From DASQPE01 sp041488455 (GTDB lineage: Bacteria > Gemmatimonadota > Gemmatimonadetes > Gemmatimonadales > GWC2-71-9): DNA of 13,901 nt. A program made the position numbers and the translations under genes. Of the stretch, positions 5,097-11,146 are shown one piece after another. A model generated the notes under the pieces. It did no database searches. It worked only from the letters and a program-made list of their open reading frames with translations, and was not told where the DNA came from. The stretch lies in assembly GCA_041488455.1 (NCBI GenBank), contig JBGPPG010000087.1, positions 1 to 13,901 on the forward strand. The letters run 5' to 3'. Within the stretch, counting starts at the first letter, position 1. Each line of letters begins with the position of its first letter.

Positions 5097-5815
5097 TGCT
5101 CGAAGCAGTCCGGCGCGTGGTCGACCCGTTTCTCACCGAGGTGGACGCCGTCCTCGGCGCCACCTACACGGCGATTCTCTTCGGCTCCGCTGCGCGAGGG
5201 GACTACGTCCCCGGCCATTCCGACGTGAATCTCATGCTGATCGTCGAGCGCGCCGATCCCACCTCGCTTGCCCGGCTCGCCCCCGCGTTCGCGCGTTGGC
5301 GCCGGGTGATGCCGGTACTGCCGCTCGTGCTCAGCCGCGACGAGTGGCTTCACGGCTCCGACGTTTTCCCGATCGAGATCTCCGACCTGCGCGCCGCGCA
5401 CCAGGTGCTGCGCGGGCCCGACCTCGTCTCGCAGGTCCGGGCCGATCCCGCGGATCTCCGGCGCGCCCTCGAGAAGGAATTTCGCGGCAAGCTGCTGCGG
5501 CTGCGCCAGCGCTACCTGACGCATGGTGAGAAGAAGCTGGGTGAGTGGGCGGGCACCACGATCCCGGCCATCGTCGTGTTCCTTCGCTGCTTGCTGTCCC
5601 TCGTCGGCCGCCCGGCGCCCGCCGAGCCGCGCGGCGTGATCGAGAACGCGGGCGCGCTGGTGGGGTTCGACCCCGCGCCTGTTCTGCGCGTGCTGGCTTG
5701 CCGGGTGTCGCAGGGGGCGCCGCTCGCCGGGCAGGACTTCGAGGCGTACCTCGACGCCGTGGATCGCACGGCCCGGTTCACCGACCAACTCCAGCTGGGA
5801 GATCAGCACTCATGA
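5096..5815 (+). CDS. Nucleotidyltransferase-fold protein between TPM and LemA
   Basis: The product has 239 residues from ATG 5096, which overlaps the previous TGA by one base. The N-terminal region has the MNT/pol-beta nucleotidyltransferase signature: LFGSAARGDYVPGHSDVNLML. Gly30-Ser31 bind nucleotide phosphate and Asp43 is the first metal Asp. The second metal position of SDxD is Asn45 here. A third acidic residue could come from FPIEISDL (Glu94 or Asp97). The rest (about 120-235) is alpha-helical, with EKEFRGKLLRLRQRYL and a hydrophobic helix TIPAIVVFLRCLLSLVG, reminiscent of the HEPN-like or all-helical halves that accompany MNT domains. The reaction is unknown, and the D-to-N change may lower or abolish transfer activity. 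It is coupled on both sides (TGATG, ATGA) to TPM and lemA, which argues for a shared task. An upstream in-frame extension to 4877 is rejected because it lies inside the TPM coding region. Confidence 0.75.
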   Translation: MLEAVRRVVDPFLTEVDAVLGATYTAILFGSAARGDYVPGHSDVNLMLIVERADPTSLARLAPAFARWRRVMPVLPLVLSRDEWLHGSDVFPIEISDLRAAHQVLRGPDLVSQVRADPADLRRALEKEFRGKLLRLRQRYLTHGEKKLGEWAGTTIPAIVVFLRCLLSLVGRPAPAEPRGVIENAGALVGFDPAPVLRVLACRVSQGAPLAGQDFEAYLDAVDRTARFTDQLQLGDQHS

Positions 5816-6381
5816 AGCGGATCAGGCTGTCACCCGCGAGGTTCCTCGGCGTCGCGCTGCTCCTCACCGCGGGGTGCGGCTACAACACGATGCAGTCCAT
5901 GGATGAGCGGGTGAACCAGGCCCAGGGTCAGATCGAGACCCAGCTCCAGCGCCGGGCGGATCTCATCCCCAACCTGGTGGAAACGGTCAAGGGAGTCACC
6001 AAGCAGGAAGACACCGTCTTCATCTCGATCGCGAATGCGCGCGCCCGCCTCTCGGGTGCGGTGCAGGCGAAGGATGTCGAGGGCATGGCGGCGGCGAACG
6101 ACCAGCTGAGCGCCGGGCTCGCGCGGCTGCTGGCCATCTCGGAGAACTACCCCCAGCTCCGGTCGAGCGAGAACTTCAAGCAGCTCCAGGATCAGCTCGA
6201 GGGCACCGAGAACCGGATCGCGGTTGCGCGCACCGACTACAACGCCGCGGTGGGCGAGCTCAACGCGTATATCCGGCGCTTCCCCTACAACCTCACTGCC
6301 AAGATTTTCGGGCTGGACAAGCCACGCCCCTACTTCCAGGCCGAAGCAGGCGCCAAGGAAGTTCCGAAGGTGAAGTTCTAG
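5812..6381 (+). CDS. lemA: LemA family lipoprotein
   Basis: The product has 189 residues from ATG 5812, in a 4-base overlap ATGA with the NTase stop. GGGAG lies 10 bases upstream. The N-terminus MKRIRLSPARFLGVALLLTAGC gives a lipobox at Cys22, where many LemA proteins have a plain membrane helix. Family signatures are clear: RRADLIPNLVETVKG at 47-61, then SENYPQLRSSENFKQLQDQL (110-129), then EGTENRIAVARTDYN (130-144), and NAYIRRFPYN near 151-160. LemA proteins form a long helical bundle in the envelope. Their molecular role is unclear, although they are regularly encoded beside TPM proteins as here. The gene closes the TPM-NTase-lemA unit and converges with the M23 peptidase gene 28 bp further on. 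Confidence 0.92.
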   Translation: MKRIRLSPARFLGVALLLTAGCGYNTMQSMDERVNQAQGQIETQLQRRADLIPNLVETVKGVTKQEDTVFISIANARARLSGAVQAKDVEGMAAANDQLSAGLARLLAISENYPQLRSSENFKQLQDQLEGTENRIAVARTDYNAAVGELNAYIRRFPYNLTAKIFGLDKPRPYFQAEAGAKEVPKVKF

Positions 6382-6401
6382 GTCTGGGTCTTGGGAGGAG
6401 A

Positions 6402-6437
6402 GATGCCGGTCAGTCGCTGACCACGTTCTCCGGCATC
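6402..6437. terminator. Nested inverted repeats between lemA and the M23 gene
   Basis: An inner stem GGTCAG (6408-6413)/CTGACC (6417-6422) with loop TCG is nested in sequence flanked by GATGCCGG (6402-6409) and CCGGCATC (6430-6437). The outer and inner pairings share bases, so they are alternatives. The structure spans the stop codon of the minus-strand M23 gene and lies 20 bp after lemA. No clear U-tract follows on either strand. It may be a shared 3' end for the convergent genes. Confidence 0.35.
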
Positions 6438-7333
6438 ACGTAGTGGAGGGGGTCAACCGGGCGCCCGTTCACGTGCACCTCGTAGTGAAGGTGCGGGCCC
6501 GTCGCCAGGCCGGAATTTCCCACGATGGCGATGCGCTCGCCGCGCTGCACCCGCTGGCCCTGGTGCACCAGGATCCGCGAGGTGTGGGCGAACTTGGTGG
6601 TGATGCCGAACCCGTGATCGATCTCGATCGTGTTGCCGTAGCCCGCTTCCCACCCGGTGGACCGCACGATGCCGGCGGCCGGAGCCTCGATCGGAGTCCC
6701 CATCGGAGCCGACACGTCGATGCCTTCGTGCGGCCGGGCGATGTGCAGGATGGGATGCTCCCGCATCGCCGCGAACGCGCTCGAGAGCCAGCCCTGTGTC
6801 GGCATGATGGACGGGGTGGCGGCAAGGCGGTCGCCATGGGCCGCCAGACTGTCGGCGGCCGCGCTGAAGGACGCGGCCAGCAGGTTGGCGCGACGGATGA
6901 GCGCGTTGGCGTCCACCCGCACGTCGGCCGCCTTCCGGAGCAACGGAGTCCCGAGGCTCCCCGGCGAGGGCGGGGCCGCGGGGCCGCCGATACCGGCCGC
7001 CTGCACCTGCGGGCTGATGGGGTCGAGGTTGGCCAAGAGGCGAACCTTGGCGTCGCGCTGGGAGATCCGGGCGATTGTGTCAGAGAGGTTGGTGAGCCGG
7101 CTGTGCAACTCGCCCAGCTCCTGCGCCAGGCGGCCGTTCTCGTCTTCCAGCCGCGTGGTCCGCGAAAACTCGATCCGACGCGACACGGTGGCCGAGCCGA
7201 GGAGAACCGCAGCGACTGCCAGCACCACTGCCACGGCCGCGGCCAGCTTCACCACGCCACGCGACAGCTCGACCACCTTGGACGGCCCCGCACCCTGGGG
7301 GACGAGCACGATGGTCCAGCGGCGCTTAGCCAT
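6410..7333 (-). CDS. M23 family peptidoglycan endopeptidase, membrane-anchored
   Basis: The product has 307 residues from ATG 7333; a TTG one codon earlier is possible but less likely. A short basic cytoplasmic end is followed by a membrane helix (LAAAVAVVLAVAAVLLGSATV, about 30-50). A coiled-coil stretch (RLEDENGRLAQELGELHSRL, about 61-80) and a Pro/Gly linker come next. The C-terminal M23/lysostaphin-like domain spans about 190-300. Zinc ligands are visible as HEGID (His202, Asp206) and HLH (His281, His283), with His250 in KFAHTSRI also expected at the active site. TGPHLHYEVHVNGRPVDP is the usual end of the domain. All catalytic residues are present, so it should be an active cell-wall hydrolase rather than an EnvC/NlpD-type activator. 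The coiled coil before the domain resembles the MepM/EnvC layout. It stands alone behind a 256-bp spacer after metG. Confidence 0.93.
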   Translation of the reverse strand: MAKRRWTIVLVPQGAGPSKVVELSRGVVKLAAAVAVVLAVAAVLLGSATVSRRIEFSRTTRLEDENGRLAQELGELHSRLTNLSDTIARISQRDAKVRLLANLDPISPQVQAAGIGGPAAPPSPGSLGTPLLRKAADVRVDANALIRRANLLAASFSAAADSLAAHGDRLAATPSIMPTQGWLSSAFAAMREHPILHIARPHEGIDVSAPMGTPIEAPAAGIVRSTGWEAGYGNTIEIDHGFGITTKFAHTSRILVHQGQRVQRGERIAIVGNSGLATGPHLHYEVHVNGRPVDPLHYVMPENVVSD

Positions 7334-7589
7334 CAACAGACACTCGACACGAACAGGGGTCCAGGGACACTTGAGACTCCTGGTTCTAGCTCAAGAACGG
7401 CTCGAAGGCCGGGGCTTGCGGGCCCGTGTGTGGCCATCAGGATCAGACCTGGCCGGATCGGTCAAACAAGGGAAGAATCCCGGCCGGTAGAGTAGGCTAA
7501 AGTCGTGCCTGAACAAAGCATTGTCAACCCGGCGCCCGGTTCGCCTAACCGTTTGACACACAGTGATTTGACAACGAAATCTCTAAGTC
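7334..7589. other. 256-bp intergenic spacer with repeated TGTCAAA words
   Basis: No gene is seen here. Reading the minus strand from metG towards the M23 gene, TGTCAAA occurs at 7573-7567 and again at 7558-7552, a 15-base period, followed by the inverted form TTGACAA at 7527-7521. A near-perfect GC palindrome sits at about 7525-7542. GGCCGGAT (7451-7458) can pair with ATCCCGGCC (7477-7485, one bulge). These may be operator and 5'-UTR elements of the M23 gene. No convincing intrinsic terminator follows metG. Confidence 0.5.
7498..7527 (-). promoter_or_regulatory. Candidate promoter for the M23 gene
   Basis: On the minus strand a perfect -35 hexamer TTGACA lies at 7527-7522. The -10 at 17-18 bases spacing is poor (GACTTT or ACTTTA), so this is only a candidate. 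It lies about 190 bp before ATG 7333, which would leave a long 5' leader including the 7451-7485 hairpin. Confidence 0.28.
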
Positions 7590-9104
7590 TCAGGCCGGTG
7601 GTGGCTTGGGGAAGAGCACCTCAGGCTTTGCAGTAGCCATGCCAGCCGTCGGCGGGGACCCCAGTGAAGCCCAGTGCGCCCCCCCCGCCTCCCCGGCCCC
7701 GCCGAGGGCTTGCCAGAGGGCTTGCGCCTTGCCCGGCATGAATGGGGCTGCCAGTACGGCAAGGCGGTACAGGCAGCGTGCCAGGCTGCCCAGCACCTCG
7801 TCCAGGTCGGCCTCCCGCCCCTGCTTGGCAAGGGTCCAGGGGGCGGTCTGCTGGACGTAATGGTTGGCGTTTCCCACGAGCTCGAAGACCGCCTCTGCTC
7901 CGCCCCGCAGGTCCAGCTTGTCCATCGCCCCGGCATACCGGCCCACGGCCGCAATGCCCGCCGCCTCGAGCGACGTTCCCGCCCCCCCGGCCGGCACCTG
8001 CCCCGACCGATATCGGGCGATCATGGCCAGCGAGCGAGACGCCAGGTTACCCAGGCCGTCGGCGAGATCCGCCGTGTACCGCTCGTCGAACCGCTCCCAG
8101 GTGAAGTTGCCGTCGGCCTCGAACCCGACCTCCCGGAGCAGGAAGTAGCGCAGGGCATCCGGCCCGTGGCGGACGATCGCGTCGTCCAGGCTGACGGCGG
8201 TCCCGGCCGACTTGGAGACCTTGGCGCCGCCCCACTGCACATAGCCGTGGGCCCACACCTCCCGGGGCAGCGCCACTCCGGCGCTCAGCAGCATCGCCGG
8301 CCAGATGATGCAGTGGAACCGGGTGATGCCCTTCCCGACGACGTGCAGCTCGGCGGGCCACAGCCGCTCGTAGCCGGGGTCGGGAAAGCCGGTGGCCGAG
8401 AGGTAGTTGATCAGGGCGTCGAACCAGACGTAGACCGTCTGGTCGGGATCGCCGGGGAACGGGATGCCCCACGCGAGCCGCAGGCGCGAGATCGAGATGT
8501 CCTGGAGCCCCGCCTCGAGAACCTTCACGACCTCGTTGCGCCGGATGGCCGGCTCCACGGCGAGCTTGCCCGAGCGGATCAGGTCGAGAATGGGATCGCG
8601 ATAGCGGCTCAGCCGGAAGAAGTAGTTCCGCTCCTTGGTGCGGACCAGCTCGAGGTTGGGATGCTCCTCGCAGTGCCCATCCACGATCTGGGACTCCTGC
8701 TTGAACTCCTCGCAGCCGGTGCAGTAGAGTCCCTCGTACTCGCCGGTGAAAACGTCGTCCGGGTTTCGCTCGCGGATGCGCTCGATCAGTGCGACGGTGC
8801 CGCGGTGGTGCCGCGGCTCCGTCGTCCGGATCCAGTCGTCATGGGAGCAGAGCAGGCGGCGCCAGGTCGAGTCGAACCGTTCAGCGAGCGTGCGCACCCA
8901 TTCCGCGGGCGGCACGCCGGCCTGCTCCGCCGCCTGCGCCACCTTCTGGGCGTTCTCGTCCATGCCCATGAGGAAGTGCACCGCGTCGCCCCGCAGCCGG
9001 CGGTAGCGGGCGATGCAGTCCGCGCCGACCTTCTCCAGGGCATGACCGAGGTGCGGCTCGCCATTGGAGTAGTCGATGGCGGTCGTGAGGTAAAACTTCG
9101 CCAC
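7590..9104 (-). CDS. metG: Methionyl-tRNA synthetase
   Basis: This 504-residue class I aminoacyl-tRNA synthetase charges tRNA-Met in the cytoplasm. The HIGH motif is HLGH (18-21) and the KMSKS loop is KVSKS (295-299). The connective domain binds one zinc through Cys128-x2-Cys131 and Cys145-x2-His148, the single-knuckle arrangement known from Thermus-type MetRS. Methionine-pocket elements such as YVWFDALINYLSATGF and GKGITRFHCIIWPAML are typical. The protein ends after the anticodon-binding helical domain (NHYVQQTAPWTLAK near 414-427). It lacks the C-terminal EMAP-II/tRNA-binding domain found in several bacterial MetRS. The start is GTG 9104, directly abutting the stop of the upstream ricT-like gene (TGAGTG), so translation is probably coupled. 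It is the last gene of the dnaE-accA-ricT-metG unit. No intrinsic terminator is evident after it. Confidence 0.95.
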   Translation of the reverse strand: MAKFYLTTAIDYSNGEPHLGHALEKVGADCIARYRRLRGDAVHFLMGMDENAQKVAQAAEQAGVPPAEWVRTLAERFDSTWRRLLCSHDDWIRTTEPRHHRGTVALIERIRERNPDDVFTGEYEGLYCTGCEEFKQESQIVDGHCEEHPNLELVRTKERNYFFRLSRYRDPILDLIRSGKLAVEPAIRRNEVVKVLEAGLQDISISRLRLAWGIPFPGDPDQTVYVWFDALINYLSATGFPDPGYERLWPAELHVVGKGITRFHCIIWPAMLLSAGVALPREVWAHGYVQWGGAKVSKSAGTAVSLDDAIVRHGPDALRYFLLREVGFEADGNFTWERFDERYTADLADGLGNLASRSLAMIARYRSGQVPAGGAGTSLEAAGIAAVGRYAGAMDKLDLRGGAEAVFELVGNANHYVQQTAPWTLAKQGREADLDEVLGSLARCLYRLAVLAAPFMPGKAQALWQALGGAGEAGGAHWASLGSPPTAGMATAKPEVLFPKPPPA

Positions 9105-10178
9105 TCAGGACTCGGACCGGGGTGGGCCGGACGCGCCGGGGCTGCCACCTCCTCCGCGCCGCCGCCGCCGGCGGCGGGGGGCGCCGTCCGGCCGGGTGGC
9201 GCCGTTGGGGCGGCCGTGACCGTTGGTGGAGGGTGTCGGGGCGAGCTCTGCGGCTTCCGGCAGAGGCAGCGGCTTGGGGCGATTCTCCGGAGTCGGCAGC
9301 ACCTCACCCAGCCGCTCCACCTCTTCCCGGAGCTGCACCAGCGGGATGATGCGGGACCCCTGCTCCTCGCTCTTGAGGAACACCCGCTCGCGGAAGATGT
9401 CCACCGCCACGACCTTCTCGGTCCCCATGGCCGTGCGGAGCGTCTTGCCTTCCTTGGGGAATCGCTTGCGGGCGGTGACGTAGAACTCGTGCTCGTACTT
9501 GAGGCAGCACAGCAGCCGGCCGCACCCGCCCGAGATCTGGGACGGATTGAGCGAGAGATGCTGGTCCTTGGCCAGGCCCAGGTTGACGGGCGAGAGCTCG
9601 CCCAGCCAGGTGGAGCAGCAGTACTCCCGGCCGCAGCGGCCCACGCCCGACAGCCGCGCCGCCTCGTCGCGCACGCCGATCTGCCGGAGCTCGATCCGGG
9701 TACGGAACACCGAAGCGAGATCGCGGACCAGCGCGCGGAAATCCACCCGCTTCTCCGCCGTGAAGTAGATCGTGAGCTTGTTCCGGTCCCACTGCCACTC
9801 GGTATCGCTCACCTTCATCGTGAGCGCGTGCGTCCGCACCCGCTCCAGCACCTTGCGGCGCACGTCTTCCTCGGAGCGGCGGCTTTCGTTGTGCTGGCGG
9901 ATGTCGTCGGGAGTGGCGCGGCGGAGGACGGGCTTGAGCGGCTCGTCGGCGGAGGGAGCGGGGGCGTCGCCTGGCCCGTCGCCGATCGCGCAGCTGGTGC
10001 TGCACGAGGTGCACTTTCGATTCGCCACGTCACCGGTGGCGGTGATCCGCCCGAAGTCCTTCCCCCGCTCGACCTCGACGATGACCGCTTCCTGGAGCTT
10101 GAGCGGTGTCACCTCGTCGGCCCAGGTGAAGTAGCCCTTGCGGGTCCCCTTGAACCGTACCTCGACCGTTTGCAGCAT
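9105..10178 (-). CDS. ricT: PSP1-domain protein, RicT/YaaT type, with extra Cys motif and Arg/Gly tail
   Basis: The product has 357 residues from ATG 10178, overlapping the accA stop by one base (TGATG). It matches the PSP1 C-terminal family: RVDFRALVRDLASVFRTRIE, then GRCGREYCCSTW (180-191) and SGGCGRLLCCLKYE (217-230). It retains the conserved Cys sets 182/187/188 and 219/224/225. In Bacillus subtilis, RicT acts with RicA and RicF, a complex that carries Fe-S clusters and aids RNase Y mRNA maturation. Whether that holds here is inference. Two features are unusual: a Cys-rich segment RKCTSCSTSC (Cys56, 59, 63) near the N-terminus, and a C-terminal tail with seven Arg followed by four Gly after a disordered Pro/Asn-rich stretch. 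The tail DNA forms an almost pure GCC/GGC inverted repeat at about 9160-9180. Confidence 0.86.
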   Translation of the reverse strand: MLQTVEVRFKGTRKGYFTWADEVTPLKLQEAVIVEVERGKDFGRITATGDVANRKCTSCSTSCAIGDGPGDAPAPSADEPLKPVLRRATPDDIRQHNESRRSEEDVRRKVLERVRTHALTMKVSDTEWQWDRNKLTIYFTAEKRVDFRALVRDLASVFRTRIELRQIGVRDEAARLSGVGRCGREYCCSTWLGELSPVNLGLAKDQHLSLNPSQISGGCGRLLCCLKYEHEFYVTARKRFPKEGKTLRTAMGTEKVVAVDIFRERVFLKSEEQGSRIIPLVQLREEVERLGEVLPTPENRPKPLPLPEAAELAPTPSTNGHGRPNGATRPDGAPRRRRRRRGGGGSPGASGPPRSES

Positions 10179-11140
10179 CAGGCCTCGGTGAAGACGCCCA
10201 TGGCGGCGTATTTCTCCGCCCGGCGCTTGACCAGCTTCTCTGGCCGGATCTTTCGAAGCTCGGTCGCGTGGCGGATCAGGGTAGCGCGGAGCGCCTCCCC
10301 CGTGGTGTCGGGATCGACGTGGGCTCCCCCCACCGGCTCGGGCACGATCTCATCGATCAGCTTGAGGCGCAGCAGGTCCTCCGCCGTGAGCTTGAGGGCC
10401 TCGGCCGCTCGCTCGCGCTGGCCGGCGTCCTTCCAGAGGATGGCCGCGCAGCCTTCCGGCGAGATGACGGAGTAGACCGAGTTCTCCAGCATCAGCACCC
10501 GGTCGGCGACGCCGAGGGCGAGGGCGCCCCCGGAGCCGCCCTCGCCGATGACGCAGCTGATGATCGGCGTCTCGAGGCCGGCCATCTCGAGAATGTTGCG
10601 GGCCAGCGCCTCCGACTGCCCGCGCTCCTCGGCCCCGAGCCCCGGGTAGGCGCCCGGCGTGTCGATGAGAGTGATGACCGGCGCGCTGAACTTCGAGGCC
10701 ATTTCCATGAGGCGGAGCGCCTTCCGGTAGCCCTCGGGGTGGGGCATGCCGAAGTTGCGCTTGAGGTTTTCCTTGGTGTCACGGCCCTTCTGGTGCCCGA
10801 CCACCATGACCGAGATGCCGGCGAGGCGGGCCCAGCCGCCGACGATGGCCGGGTCGTCGCGGAACAGGCGGTCACCGTGCAGCTCGATGAAGTCGGTGAA
10901 GATCGTGCTGAGGTAATCCAGCGTGTACGGCCGGCGGGGGTGTCGTGCCACCATCACCCGCTGCATCGGGCTCAGGTTCCGGTAGATCTCCCCGCGGAGG
11001 GCCTCCAGCTTGCTCTGGAGCCCCTCGAGCTCGCCGTCCACGTCGATCTGCCGCTCCTCACCCAGGCGCTTGAGCTCGTCGATCTGCTTTTCCAGCTCGA
11101 GGAGCGGCTTCTCGAACTCAAGGGTATAGGTCGGCGCCAT
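10178..11140 (-). CDS. accA: Acetyl-CoA carboxylase carboxyltransferase subunit alpha
   Basis: The product has 320 residues, the normal length for AccA. With AccD it transfers the carboxyl group from carboxybiotin-BCCP to acetyl-CoA, making malonyl-CoA for fatty-acid synthesis. The N-terminal helical part (LEFEKPLLELEKQIDELK) is followed by the crotonase-fold carboxyltransferase domain. Diagnostic stretches are FTDFIELHGDR (81-91), GHQKGRDTKENLKRNFGMPH (115-134), IDTPGAYPGLGAEERGQ (159-175), GEGGSGGALALG (199-210) and VISPEGCAAILWKD (225-238). ATG 11140 is preceded by AAAGGG and lies 6 bp after the dnaE stop. Its own stop overlaps the next start (TGATG). accD is not in the window. Pairing of dnaE with accA is a common bacterial gene order. 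Confidence 0.97.
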   Translation of the reverse strand: MAPTYTLEFEKPLLELEKQIDELKRLGEERQIDVDGELEGLQSKLEALRGEIYRNLSPMQRVMVARHPRRPYTLDYLSTIFTDFIELHGDRLFRDDPAIVGGWARLAGISVMVVGHQKGRDTKENLKRNFGMPHPEGYRKALRLMEMASKFSAPVITLIDTPGAYPGLGAEERGQSEALARNILEMAGLETPIISCVIGEGGSGGALALGVADRVLMLENSVYSVISPEGCAAILWKDAGQRERAAEALKLTAEDLLRLKLIDEIVPEPVGGAHVDPDTTGEALRATLIRHATELRKIRPEKLVKRRAEKYAAMGVFTEA

Positions 11141-11146
11141 GCCCTT

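Noticed and set aside
5545..5811. N-terminal extension of LemA
   Set aside because: The extension overlaps the NTase gene in another frame, is Arg/Gly/Ala-rich, and would remove the lipoprotein signal from the N-terminus. ATG 5812 in ATGA is the proper start.
7674..10475. A 933-codon plus-strand open frame opposite metG, ricT and accA
   Set aside because: It is antisense to three clearly conserved genes. Its protein is Arg/Pro/His/Gly-rich without any domain, and long antisense frames are expected at this GC content.
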